A DNA stretch of 64,000 bases from Bradyrhizobium canariense (GCF_900105125.1 NZ_LT629750.1:1984001-2048000); one strand, 5' to 3'; shown: positions 37,406 to 45,670, numbered from the stretch's first letter. Translations and numbers: made by a program. Notes: generated by a model from the letters alone, not told the origin.

Positions 37406-39163
37406 CTACCCTTCGAAGGCCTCTGCCGAACCGCGGCTCGCGCGCGATATCAGCGCATCGTCGGGTTCGGGCAGCGGCTTACCCACATCGCGAAAACGGT
37501 TGGTGATGGGATAGCGGCGGTCGCGGCCGAAATTCCGCCGCGTCACCTTGACGCCCGGGGCGGCCTGGCGGCGCTTGTATTCGGCGATATTGAGCAGGCG
37601 ATCGATCCGCGCCACCACCTCGCGATCGAATCCCGCCGCAACGATCGAGGCCAGCGGTTCCTCGCGCTCGACCAGCCGTTCCAGGATCGCATCGAGCATG
37701 TCGTAGGGCGGCAACGAATCCTGATCGGTCTGGTTTTCGCGCAGCTCCGCGGTCGGCGGCCGGGTGATGATATTTACCGGGATGACTTCGCCCGACGGGC
37801 CGAGCGCGCCGTCCGGCTTCCACGCATTGCGCAGGCTCGAGAGCCGGAACACCTCGGTCTTGTAGATATCCTTGATCGGGTTGAAGCCGCCATTCATGTC
37901 GCCATAGAGCGTGGCGTAGCCGACCGACATTTCCGACTTGTTGCCGGTCGTGACCACCATCGCGCCGGTCTTGTTGGAGATCGCCATCAACAGCGTGCCG
38001 CGCGCGCGGGCCTGCAAATTTTCCTCGGTGATATCGCGCGGCAGGCCCTTGAAGGTTTCGGATAAAATCTTCTCGAACCCGTTGACGGCGTCCGCGATCG
38101 GCAGCACCTCGTAGCGAATGCCGAGCGCTGTGGCGAGCTTGGCCGCATCGTCGAGCGAAACCTGCGCGGTAAAGCGGAACGGCAGCATCACGCCGCGGAC
38201 GCGTTCTGCCCCCAGCGCATCGACCGCGATCGCCGCGCACAGCGCGGAATCGATGCCGCCGGACACCCCAAGCAGCACGCCGGGAAAGCCGTTTTTGCCG
38301 ACATAGTCGCGCAGTCCGAGCACGCAGGCCGCATAATCGCCCTTGTCGCCGTCGAGCAGCGGCGTGACCGGACCCGTGCAGCGCCAGCCGGCGTCGGTCT
38401 TGCTCCAGCGCAAGGTCGTGATGTTCTCCTCGAACGCCGGAAGCTGTGCTGCGACCGAAAGATCGGCATTCAAGGCGAACGACGCACCGTCGAACACCAG
38501 TTCGTCCTGGCCGCCGACCTCATTGAGGTAAATCAGCGGAAGCCCGCTCTCGGTGACGCGCGCCACCGCGATCGACAGCCGCAAGTCGTTCTTGTCGCGG
38601 GCATAGGGCGAGCCATTGGGCACGATCAAGATTTCCGCGCCGGTCTCGGCCAGGCATTCGACGACGTTTTCGTACTCGGCCGATTCCTCGAGCCAGATAT
38701 CCTCGCAAATGGGCACGCCGACCCGGATGCCGCGCACCGTTACCGGGCCCGCGGCGGGTCCCCTTGCAAACAGCCGCTTTTCGTCGAATACGCCGTAGTT
38801 CGGCAGATTGGCCTTGAAGCGCATCGCGGCGATGCGCCCATCGTCCAGCAACGCGCAGGCATTGTAGAGCTTGCCGTCCTCGACCCAGGGCGTGCCGATC
38901 AGCATGGCCGGACCGCCGTCGGCGGTTTCCCGCGCCAGCTCCTCGATGGCGGCGCGGCAGGCCGACTGAAAGGCCGGCTTCAACACCAGATCCTCCGGCG
39001 GATAGCCGGCAATGAAGAGTTCGGACAGCACGACGAGATCGGCGCCGTCGGCACGCGCCTTGACGCGCGCGGCGCGCGCCTTGGCGGCGTTGCCCGTGAC
39101 ATCGCCCACCGTCGGGTTCAACTGGGCGAGCGTGATCGAAAACTGAGCGGCAGATTTGTTCAT
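37406..39163 (-). CDS. nadE: Glutamine-dependent NAD+ synthetase
   Basis: A 585-residue two-domain enzyme making NAD+ from deamido-NAD+. Residues about 1-250 are a nitrilase-type glutaminase (catalytic Glu, Lys and Cys in VLSELF, KANLPNYG and PICEDIW). Residues about 290-585 are the synthetase with the ATP-pyrophosphatase loop LLGVSGGIDSALCAA. The size and domain order are those of the glutaminase-containing NadE. Start ATG 39163 (MNKSAAQFSITLAQLNP). Upstream in-frame codons include a repeat and are not coding. The gene is convergent with the DUF2865 gene. Confidence 0.95.
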   Translation of the reverse strand: MNKSAAQFSITLAQLNPTVGDVTGNAAKARAARVKARADGADLVVLSELFIAGYPPEDLVLKPAFQSACRAAIEELARETADGGPAMLIGTPWVEDGKLYNACALLDDGRIAAMRFKANLPNYGVFDEKRLFARGPAAGPVTVRGIRVGVPICEDIWLEESAEYENVVECLAETGAEILIVPNGSPYARDKNDLRLSIAVARVTESGLPLIYLNEVGGQDELVFDGASFALNADLSVAAQLPAFEENITTLRWSKTDAGWRCTGPVTPLLDGDKGDYAACVLGLRDYVGKNGFPGVLLGVSGGIDSALCAAIAVDALGAERVRGVMLPFRFTAQVSLDDAAKLATALGIRYEVLPIADAVNGFEKILSETFKGLPRDITEENLQARARGTLLMAISNKTGAMVVTTGNKSEMSVGYATLYGDMNGGFNPIKDIYKTEVFRLSSLRNAWKPDGALGPSGEVIPVNIITRPPTAELRENQTDQDSLPPYDMLDAILERLVEREEPLASIVAAGFDREVVARIDRLLNIAEYKRRQAAPGVKVTRRNFGRDRRYPITNRFRDVGKPLPEPDDALISRASRGSAEAFEG

Positions 39164-39222
39164 CGCCGGATGGTGCCCTGCACGCGCGAAAACTGCAATT
39201 GCATGCTTTATCTTTTTGTTTG

Positions 39223-39269
39223 AGCATGATCTTTTCGGAAAACCGGCATCCACTTTTCCGGATCATGCT
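39223..39269. repeat. 47-bp palindromic repeat AGCATGATC...GATCATGCT
   Basis: Arms AGCATGATC (39223-39231) and GATCATGCT (39261-39269) are exact inverse complements, and inner CGGAAAA / TTTTCCG also pair, giving a long imperfect hairpin. It fills the space between the 3' end of dgkA (stop at 39270) and nadE. It probably acts as a terminator for the aroG-dgkA transcript. Its type is common in this bacterial group. Confidence 0.75.
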
Positions 39270-39623
39270 CTATATCGCGCCCATGCGTTCGGCGATGGCG
39301 AACAGCCAGAACGACCCCGCCATCAGCAGCGCGACGCCCACCGCCGCCGAGCCCATGTCCTTGACCCGCCCGATCTGCGGATCATGGTCTGTGGTCAGCC
39401 GGTCGGCGAGCTTCTCGATCGCGGTGTTGAGCAGCTCGACGACCAGAACCAGGGCAACCGCCGCGACCAGTTCGACCCGCCGCATCACGGTAATTCCGAC
39501 CAGCCACGCCAGCGGCAACGCCAGCGCGAGCACGATCAGCTCCTCACGAATGGCCTGCTCGGACCGGATCGCGAAAGCCAGGCCATTGCGCGAATTGACC
39601 GTGGCCCGCCAGAGCCTCAGCAA
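39270..39623 (-). CDS. dgkA: Diacylglycerol kinase (DgkA)
   Basis: A 117-residue inner-membrane kinase phosphorylating diacylglycerol with ATP. It opens LLRLWRATVNSRNGLAFAIR, as DgkA proteins do, then has three transmembrane helices. The catalytic motif VELLNTAIEKLADR with the conserved Glu and Asn is near residue 63, and KDMGSAAVGVAL follows. The likely start is TTG 39623, placed two bases after the aroG stop (TGA at 39625-39627), which matches the family N-terminus. A longer reading from 39692 would overlap aroG and add unrelated residues. Confidence 0.88.
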   Translation of the reverse strand: MLRLWRATVNSRNGLAFAIRSEQAIREELIVLALALPLAWLVGITVMRRVELVAAVALVLVVELLNTAIEKLADRLTTDHDPQIGRVKDMGSAAVGVALLMAGSFWLFAIAERMGAI

Positions 39624-39624
39624 C

Positions 39625-41013
39625 TCAAAGCCCCGCCGCGACCGGCATCGGCTTGACCTTGCTGCCGCTGTCCCGCTTGAGCAGTTCCGCAATCAGGAAA
39701 GCCATGTCGATCGACTGCTCGGCATTGAGACGGGGATCGCAGACCGTGTGATAGCGATCGTTGAGATCCTCATCCGTGATGGCGCGGGCGCCGCCGGTGC
39801 ATTCGGTGACGTCCTGGCCGGTCATCTCCAGATGGACGCCGCCGGCATGGGTGCCTTCCGCGGCGTGGATCGAGAAGAACGACTTCACTTCCGACAGGAT
39901 GCGATCGAACGGACGGGTCTTGTAGCCGCTGGTCGAACTGATGGTGTTGCCATGCATCGGATCGCACGACCACACCACCACATGCCCTTCGCGCTGCACG
40001 GCGCGGATCAATTGCGGCAGATGATCGCCGACCTTGTCCGAGCCGAAACGGTTGATCAGCGTCAGCCGTCCGGGTTCGTTGTCCGGATTGAGCACGTCGA
40101 TCAGCCGCAGCAATTCGTCCGGCTTGAGCGACGGGCCGCACTTCAACCCGATCGGGTTCTTGATGCCGCGGAAATATTCGACATGGCCATGATCGAGCTG
40201 GCGGGTGCGGTCGCCGATCCAGATCATATGACCTGAGGTCGCGTACCAGTCGCCGGTCGTCGAATCCACCCGCGTGAAGGCCTGCTCGTAGCCGAGCAGC
40301 AGCGCCTCGTGGCTGGTGTAGACATCGGTGGCGCGCAGCTCGGGATGGCTTTCGAGATCGAGACCGCAGGCACGCATGAAATTCAGCGCGTCCGATATCC
40401 GGTCGGCCAGTTCCTTGTAACGGCGTGACTGCTGGGAATCCTTGATGAAGCCCAGCATCCACTGATGCACGCTGCCGAGATTGGCGAAGCCGCCGGTCGC
40501 GAACGCGCGCAGCAAATTGAGCGTCGCGGCCGACTGGCGATATGCCATCAGCTGGCGCTGCGGATCCGGCGTGCGCGACTCCGCCGTGAACGCGATATCG
40601 TTGACGATGTCGCCACGGTAGCTCGGCAGTTCGACGCCGTTGATCTTTTCCATCGGAGAGGAGCGCGGCTTGGCGAATTGTCCGGCGATGCGGCCGACCT
40701 TCACCACCGGCACGGCGCCGGCATAGGTCAGCACCACCGCCATCTGCAGCAGCACGCGGAAGAAATCCCGGATGTTGTTGGCGCCATGCTCGGCGAAGCT
40801 TTCGGCGCAGTCGCCGCCCTGGAGCAGGAAGGCCTCGCCAGCGGCGACGCGTCCCAGCGCTTTTTTCAGGTTGCGCGCCTCACCTGCAAAAACCAGCGGA
40901 GGAAACGTGGCAAGCTGCGCCTCGACGTCGGCCAGGGCCTTCGCGTTGGGATAATCGGGTACTTGCAGCACCGGCTTGGCGCGCCAGCTATCTGGTGTCC
41001 ACCGCTCGGACAT
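39625..41013 (-). CDS. aroG: Type II 3-deoxy-7-phosphoheptulonate synthase
   Basis: A 462-residue class II (plant/Mycobacterium-type) DAHP synthase, the first enzyme of the shikimate pathway, joining phosphoenolpyruvate and erythrose 4-phosphate. Diagnostic motifs are [10 protein letters not shown] near residue 65 and [13 protein letters not shown] after it, and the C-terminal metal-site [20 protein letters not shown] ribosome-binding site lies upstream of the ATG 41013. A hairpin followed by TTTTT sits 18-46 bp upstream of the ATG. The dgkA gene follows directly and may be expressed from the same transcript. Confidence 0.95.
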   Translation of the reverse strand: MSERWTPDSWRAKPVLQVPDYPNAKALADVEAQLATFPPLVFAGEARNLKKALGRVAAGEAFLLQGGDCAESFAEHGANNIRDFFRVLLQMAVVLTYAGAVPVVKVGRIAGQFAKPRSSPMEKINGVELPSYRGDIVNDIAFTAESRTPDPQRQLMAYRQSAATLNLLRAFATGGFANLGSVHQWMLGFIKDSQQSRRYKELADRISDALNFMRACGLDLESHPELRATDVYTSHEALLLGYEQAFTRVDSTTGDWYATSGHMIWIGDRTRQLDHGHVEYFRGIKNPIGLKCGPSLKPDELLRLIDVLNPDNEPGRLTLINRFGSDKVGDHLPQLIRAVQREGHVVVWSCDPMHGNTISSTSGYKTRPFDRILSEVKSFFSIHAAEGTHAGGVHLEMTGQDVTECTGGARAITDEDLNDRYHTVCDPRLNAEQSIDMAFLIAELLKRDSGSKVKPMPVAAGL

Positions 41014-41030
41014 GACGTTAACTCCTGAGC

Positions 41031-41058
41031 AAAAACCGCTACTTATCAGAGGTAGCGG
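41031..41058 (-). terminator. Terminator-like hairpin in the aroG leader
   Basis: On the minus strand CCGCTAC-9 bases-GTAGCGG (41036-41058) is followed by TTTTT (41031-41035), 18 bases before the aroG ATG. A short reading frame GTG-TAT-AAC-... (V Y N A T L R Y L stop) ends inside the stem-loop. This has the form of an attenuator for an aromatic amino-acid biosynthesis gene, but could also be the terminator of an upstream unit. Confidence 0.55.
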
Positions 41059-41204
41059 AGGGTCGCGTTATACACAGGCTGAACACGGACCGCTATCGGA
41101 TTTTCAGGACCCCGAACCAAGCCCTTGTGGCAGCAACTGAATTCGGATTGCGGACAGGATTGCAAAGATAGGATGAAAATCCCTGGGCCGGAGCGGTCTG
41201 GCTG

Positions 41205-41353
41205 GAGGCCGTCATTCCGGGGCGATGCAAAGCATCGAACCCGGAATCTCGAGATTCCCCGATGTGCAGTTGCACATCTGAGGTCTGGTGCTAACGCACC
41301 ATCCCGGAATGACTGAGCTTGGATTGCTTCGTCGCTTACGCTCCTCGCAATGA
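41205..41353. repeat. Palindromic intergenic repeats, CGTCATTCCGGGG type
   Basis: Arms GTCATTCCGGG (41211-41221) and TCCCGGAATGAC (about 41303-41314) are inverse complements. Inner arms occur at GATGCAAAGCATC and GATGTGCAGTTGCACATC. The following 41315-41353 holds GGATTGCTTCGTCGC and CTCGCAATGAC, related to the repeat at 25139. Both types look like mosaic repeats common in Bradyrhizobium-like genomes. Confidence 0.7.
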
Positions 41354-41379
41354 CGGCTCCAATGACAGACACGACTCCA

Positions 41380-42554
41380 CCTTCCCGCGGCGCGATGCGC
41401 CCGAGCTTTGTGCCAGCTTCCCTCCGAAGACAGAGGGCGTGGGGAATGCCGGGTGCCCGCTGCACCCGCAGCCCCGTGTGCAATGGTGGAGGTAGCACAC
41501 GAGTGTCGTCACCACAGGTCCACCGGAACACCCGGCATTCCCGCACGCGAATGGTTTTAACGGCTTATTCCGCGCTCTCCCCGGCGACGAATTCGTCTTG
41601 TCACCGTCGTCGGCGAATGAACGGCATCGCCAAAGCCCGGTCGGGCCGGCATGCCTTCGCCAACTTGACACCAGCAACGGGTGCCAGGACCACACGGCTT
41701 CACCGTCCGCGACCCGCCTTCGCCAACAGGCTTCGCCGGACTTGGTACCCGTCCGTCGAAGTTTTGGCGAAGGCGGAAAGCAGCGCCGTTCGTCTGCGCG
41801 CCCCTTGATCGCTCACAGGCCTGATCGGCCTGCCCTGCAATCTCAGTCGCGCGCCCGACGCTGCCGCGTCCACCGCATCCCATCCCAACGTCCGTGACGA
41901 TCGCGATACGCCCCTCGTGGGGGACAGGACGGCGAGGCTTCTAGGGTTGATTTGGGTCGGGCGGGAATGGAAATATTTTTGAGAATGGGGATGGACAGGG
42001 CAAATCAGTGGCTGGAGGCGGCCCAATCTTAATCTTATGCTGCGCGTGCCGATGCAGATTGCTTGGTTTTCTGCCGAGCTGGAGGCAATGGGTTCGGCCG
42101 TCGACGCGGGGGAATCTGAGACGCACGCTCAACAACATGGTCGATGATAAGGCGCATCTTCATGAGCGCACTCCCTTCGCAGCCTCAAGCGCAAGCGATC
42201 AGAGGCGCACTTCCGTCTGGCTGGGTACGCCAAATTTAAGCAAAGAGTTCCAGCTTCAGCTATGGTGGCAAGCGGACACGATTGCGCATGTCCGTGGCAG
42301 CGACGCCCTTTCACTGCAACTGTTCACAGCCCCTAGCTCTGCATCAAGCATGATGAATCGAATGCGCGAGCCTGCACCCGTGCTCCCCGACTTGCCGTTA
42401 CCCTTCACCACCCCGAACTCTCCATCGAAAATTTTGCAAGCGTCAAATTACACGCCCCCCGAGCATCAGGGGTAAATGTTCAGTTTGAATTTCAGCTCTG
42501 CCTGGGAGCCAACGGCAGCTATCAGGCGAGCGGACCTCCTGATATAAGACGGTA
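41380..42554. other. Non-coding, repeat-rich stretch with structured element
   Basis: No convincing gene is seen in about 1.2 kb; open frames here are Arg/Pro/Ser-rich and lack any recognisable domain. A perfect 14-bp inverted repeat, GGGAATGCCGGGTG (41442-41455) and CACCCGGCATTCCC (41530-41543), encloses about 74 bases with smaller hairpins. This could be a structured RNA or a MITE-like element. The downstream piece GACTTGGTACCCGTCCGTCG...TTGGCGAAGGCGGA is also repeat-like. The 42008-42475 open frame on the plus strand is not supported by any motif. Nothing recognisable was found at 42480-42554 except the leader of the GFA gene. Confidence 0.5.
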
Positions 42555-42977
42555 ATGCTGAAACTTACCTGTCTCTGCGGTCAAGTCCGCATCGAAGTGG
42601 CAAAGCGACCGGACTTCATCAACGAGTGCAATTGCACGCTATGCAGCAAGTCTGGCGCTCGCTGGTCCTATTTCCACCCCTCCGAAGTCAGCATCGAGGG
42701 CGCGACCAGAGAATATAGCCGGGAAGACAAAGACGATCCGGCCGCAGAAATCCACTTCTGCGGCCGATGTGGTTCGACTACGCATTTCACGCTGACGGAG
42801 AGCGCCATATCGAAATTCGGTAATGTCCAGACGGGCGTTAATATGTCGCTGGCAGATGAAAGCGATCTCGTCGGAATCGAACTTCGTTACCCTGACGGAC
42901 GGGCTTGGTCGGGCGGGGCCGACTTCGGCTATGTGCGGGAGCCCCGAGTCATTGGCCAAAGCGCGGCTTCGCAATGA
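42555..42977 (+). CDS. GFA/Mss4-like zinc protein
   Basis: A 140-residue protein of the glutathione-dependent formaldehyde-activating (GFA)/CENP-V family. Zn-binding cysteines occur as CLCGQVR near residue 7, CNCTLCSKSG near 25 and FCGRCGS near 73, a full set for the two zinc sites of the fold. Most bacterial members have no proven enzyme activity. The 3' end (RVIGQSAASQ) reads into a low-complexity end typical of an unstable terminus. It is surrounded by non-coding repeats, so it may be a recent acquisition or a survivor of deletion. Confidence 0.88.
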   Translation: MLKLTCLCGQVRIEVAKRPDFINECNCTLCSKSGARWSYFHPSEVSIEGATREYSREDKDDPAAEIHFCGRCGSTTHFTLTESAISKFGNVQTGVNMSLADESDLVGIELRYPDGRAWSGGADFGYVREPRVIGQSAASQ

Positions 42978-43361
42978 CTACTTACGAGGATTGCCGCAAA
43001 GGCGAAAGCCAAGCTGAGACACTACCAAAAATCCGGGATTGCCGTGGCGGAGGCTGTCAGCCGTATCATCTCCGGCACGCAGGGCGAAGCTCGGTAACTC
43101 TCCCGGCAATTTTAACTGGCTGAGAACACGAAGGGATTTTGCGCGAGCGGTCCGACCAGCCGATATCCCACGTCTCTTAATCATCTTAATCCTCACGACT
43201 TTCTGGCAGCGGTAGTCGTCCGACGCGCGAGTGCCAGCGCAGCCTTGCACTAAATACAAAACCGCAATGCCCGCGCTGCGCTAGCCACCGGTTCGTGCTT
43301 GTTCATTTGGGGTTCATTACGGATTGGTAATGTGAGACGTCGAAACAGACGGAGTTTTGCG
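42978..43361. other. Non-coding spacer
   Basis: No gene or strong motif found. Short frames on either strand lack domains. A GAGGAT/ATTGCCG-rich start and an AT-rich TTAATCATCTTAATCC stretch lie inside. The last 60 bases should hold the promoter and ribosome-binding site of the Tat-signal gene at 43362. Confidence 0.4.
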
Positions 43362-43661
43362 ATGAGTAAACTCAATTCGACAGTGATCTCACGTCGAAGG
43401 GCTCTTTCCCTGCTGGGGCTAGCCACGTTGGTCCTCGCATTGCCTGGCACCGTGCTAACGGTGTCAGATGCTGAGGCCCAGGCGCAGCAGCCCGCCGCCC
43501 CGGAGGCCCCGGTGACCGGCACAGAGCGGCGTCAGGAGCGGCGCACAGGCCGCGTGAGACGACGTACGGGGCGACGCGCAGCTCGCAGGAAAGGTCGCGA
43601 GGAGCGACGTGAGTTGCGGCGCGAAGGCGGAGAGGAGAAAGGCAGCAAGGAAAAGAAGTAG
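43362..43661 (+). CDS. Small Tat-signal protein with Arg/Glu-rich tail
   Basis: A 99-residue protein starting ATG 43362. The N-terminus ISRRRALSLLGLATLVLALPG is a twin-arginine signal peptide, with likely cleavage near residue 38-41 (DAEAQAQQ). The mature tail of about 58 residues is almost only Arg, Glu, Gly, Lys and Thr. It carries repeated ERRQERRTGR-like units and no hydrophobic core, so it is probably disordered, basic and able to bind anions (nucleic acid, cell wall polymers or phosphate). I know no function. GTG/ATG alternatives further upstream read poorly. Confidence 0.75.
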   Translation: MSKLNSTVISRRRALSLLGLATLVLALPGTVLTVSDAEAQAQQPAAPEAPVTGTERRQERRTGRVRRRTGRRAARRKGREERRELRREGGEEKGSKEKK

Positions 43662-43739
43662 CTCCGCTGCTGCCGCAGGTCGGACACCACTCAGAGGCCA
43701 ACGTCAGTGGGAGTTGCTGCTGGGCCTGTGCTCAATCGC

Positions 43740-43900
43740 GTATAGCGGCCGCTGAAGAATTGTCTGCGATGAAGTTCTGTGCGCAAGCCGTCGAGGCGGA
43801 AGCGTGCCACAAGCGCTCGCACGCGTTGAGGAAGCCAACCTTCGAAAATGTCTCGGACATAACCTCCTCCAGGTCATCACCGAGGCGCTGCGTTATCTGC
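43740..43900 (+). pseudogene. Decayed partial copy of the downstream coiled-coil gene
   Basis: About 110 bases here match the 3' end of the gene at 44058-44540. FCAQAVEAEA in one frame corresponds to FRAQAVEAEA, then after a frameshift QALARVEEANLRK corresponds to QALALVEEAIRR. No start is present and the reading frame is broken, so this is a remnant of a tandem duplication. The following 43900-44057 continues without a recognisable gene. Confidence 0.65.
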
Positions 43901-44057
43901 GCTCGAAGACGAGATCGCGGCAGCGGTATCGCCCACGACGCGGAAACCCAACCACTGCTCGGCGCATCTCCTTGCGCCGATCCGCAGCCTTAACCGTCCC
44001 TTTACCATACCTGTTCATGCTGCTGCACGTAGTCATCCGTAAAGGGTCTTGAACTAC

Positions 44058-44540
44058 ATGGCACAGCGCAATCTAAGAACATCAGTGGGAAGGAATGAAA
44101 ACGTCCTGAGCTTTGCCCGGACGTCGGCACCGGACTGCGGCGAGACCGCACTCAATCTTGTGTACCAGGCCGCCGAAGTCTTCAGCAGCATGGAGGATCA
44201 TGCCCGCGAGACCGAAGCACGCGCGCAGTCGCTGTGCAAAAGCGCGGCTGAAAGACTGAAGCTCGCCGAAAAGCGACTTGAAGCCGCAGAGCGCGCCCGG
44301 CGTGAAATCATCAGTGAGGCCGATTGCAAGCTGCAGGACGCTTCCAGGGCTTTAAGGCAGGCCCAATCGCGCATCGAGGCCGCCGAAGATCAGCTCGTAG
44401 CGGTGGAGTTCCGTGCGCAAGCGGTCGAAGCGGAAGCGCGCGAAGCCAAGCAAGCGCTCGCCCTCGTTGAGGAAGCCATCCGCAGGCGTCTGCTTTGCCC
44501 AAACCCGGATGTTGATATCAGGCTGAACGGCGTGCCCTGA
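44058..44540 (+). CDS. Coiled-coil protein of unknown function
   Basis: A 160-residue protein, ATG at 44058 (MAQRNLRTSVGRNEN); TTG 44049 is also in frame. Residues about 45-150 are one long heptad-type coiled coil (ARETEARAQSLCKSAAERLK, AEKRLEAAERARREI and AEDQLVAVEFRAQAVEAEAR), rich in Ala, Glu and Arg. No membrane segment or known domain is seen. The 3' part has a decayed copy about 300 bp upstream. A protein of this size could be a structural or scaffolding partner; nothing else can be said from sequence. Confidence 0.8.
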   Translation: MAQRNLRTSVGRNENVLSFARTSAPDCGETALNLVYQAAEVFSSMEDHARETEARAQSLCKSAAERLKLAEKRLEAAERARREIISEADCKLQDASRALRQAQSRIEAAEDQLVAVEFRAQAVEAEAREAKQALALVEEAIRRRLLCPNPDVDIRLNGVP

Positions 44541-44584
44541 CGGGCCGCGCCTGAGGCCACACCGCGAGACGCAACAGCGCAGTT

Positions 44585-44857
44585 TCAACGCAGCGTTCGG
44601 GCGTGGCTTCGATCAACGAATTCGACGCCGCAGATATTGCCGTCCCTCCACACCACATGGCAGTGCTTCGTCGTCTTGAAACCATCGAATGACAGATCGA
44701 ATTCGAAGGCTGCAATGTGAAACGTGGATGAATGAAGCCTCGCTCCCTGATCGTGGAAATCCATCACCATGCAGGGATAGATGCCGCAAACACGGTCCAG
44801 GTGAAGCATGGCCGGCTGATTAATTTCAATGCGCTCCAGGGCTCGACGTTCAATCAT
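44585..44857 (-). CDS. PilZ domain protein
   Basis: A 90-residue single-domain PilZ protein, a candidate cyclic di-GMP receptor. The RxxxR arm is in ERRALERIEI at the start. The second motif is DFHDQGARL, where the usual D/N-x-S-x-x-G has His in place of Ser, which may weaken or alter nucleotide binding. The C-terminus HCHVVWRDGNICGVEFVD is the typical end of the beta barrel. ATG 44857 is used because GGGAGATG lies directly upstream; the ten earlier codons look like leader. It converges with the coiled-coil gene. Confidence 0.82.
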   Translation of the reverse strand: MIERRALERIEINQPAMLHLDRVCGIYPCMVMDFHDQGARLHSSTFHIAAFEFDLSFDGFKTTKHCHVVWRDGNICGVEFVDRSHARTLR

Positions 44858-45112
44858 CGGAACATCTCCCAAAGAAATTTTGATCAAAACTTCCGGGGCA
44901 GTAACAGGGCCGAGATTAGCGCCCGTCGACCTTCAATAAAAGTCAGGCCTGCTAACTATTTAAAGTTGTACAGGACCCGCACGGCACCGAGCCGTGGTCA
45001 GCCGTCGATGGCGTTCCGGTTCGGCAGGCTGGCCAGGGAGCGCTTTTTTTAATTGCCCTCTTCCGGAATTGGACTAGCCTGCTGAATGTCATTTTTGGGA
45101 GGGCCGCGCCGC

Positions 45113-45250
45113 GTGAACTCCACCCTTAAAATTCAGACCCCAGCAGCAATAAGCCTGATCCAAAAAATCAAGGCCGAACTCCAAAAGCGTGCGGAGTTAA
45201 AGGCCAAACGGATGTTGCTGAAAGTGCCCAAACGGCAGGTGAAACGTTGA
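45113..45250 (+). CDS. Possible 45-residue basic small protein
   Basis: GTG 45113 opens a 45-codon frame after GGGAGGG at 9 bases spacing. The product (VNSTLKIQTPAAISLIQKIK start) is Lys-rich (about 10 Lys), with an amphipathic middle and the end KMLLKVPKRQVKR-like. It has no homologue I know. The ribosome-binding site argues for translation; the short length keeps confidence low. It ends just before a 100-bp repeat. Confidence 0.4.
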   Translation: MNSTLKIQTPAAISLIQKIKAELQKRAELKAKRMLLKVPKRQVKR

Positions 45251-45256
45251 GGGCTG

Positions 45257-45356
45257 GAGCCTTTTCGGTTCTGATTGAATCAGAACCGAGGCTCTAACTT
45301 TTGATTTGACGCGTTTTCTTCATGCTAACCGGCGTCCACTTCGCTCGAAAACGCTC
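45257..45356. repeat. 100-bp repeat, copy A
   Basis: Copy A of a 100-bp sequence repeated at 47347-47446, with three mismatches. It begins with a hairpin, AGAGCC/GGCTCT outer arms (GGAGCC here) around CGGTTCTGATT/AATCAGAACCG, and ends TCGCTCGAAAACGCT. It touches the CTAA target duplication of the IS element. The hairpin may act as a terminator for the adjacent gene. Confidence 0.9.
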
Positions 45357-45670
45357 TAACAGGCCGTTGAAGAAGTCTTTGAACGACGTGCGATGAACGG
45401 GATGTCGTCGCCATTGAGGAGGCAGATTTCACCTTCGAGTGAGCCGTCATCCCGCAGTTCGGCCCAACCGTCACCATTGGCAGGCTCCATTTCGTCGTTT
45501 CCCTGCCAGCCGAACTGGACGGCATCGCCGTCACAGGGTCCATGAATGGAGCCCGTGAGGCAATCGAAGGCGAACTCGCCGCCGTCCTCATCGAACAGGA
45601 TGTAGGCGCCGGCCACGGCCATGTCGTAGCCTGGTGTCTCGACGACCCGCCATCTGCCCCGGATGCTCAT
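45356..45670 (-). CDS. IS passenger protein, unknown function
   Basis: A 104-residue ORF starting at ATG 45670, overlapping the transposase stop (ATGA), so it would be translated by coupling. It is acidic and Gly/Asp-rich (ILFDEDGGEFAFDCLTGSIH), with no known domain to me; strand-like repeats suggest a small beta-rich fold. The last codons run through the left inverted repeat (SKTSSTAC), and the stop TAG lies in the target duplication, not in the element. A second ORF of this kind is unusual for an IS5 element. Confidence 0.75.
   Translation of the reverse strand: MSIRGRWRVVETPGYDMAVAGAYILFDEDGGEFAFDCLTGSIHGPCDGDAVQFGWQGNDEMEPANGDGWAELRDDGSLEGEICLLNGDDIPFIARRSKTSSTAC

Noticed and set aside
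41336..41808. Overlapping ORFs in the repeat region (119 and 152 residues)
   Set aside because: Pro/Arg/Ser-rich products without domains, on top of inverted repeats; frames of this sort commonly appear by chance in such repeats.
42008..42475. A 155-residue plus-strand ORF before the GFA gene
   Set aside because: No domain, no ribosome-binding site, composition unlike other genes; may be a remnant but not supportable.
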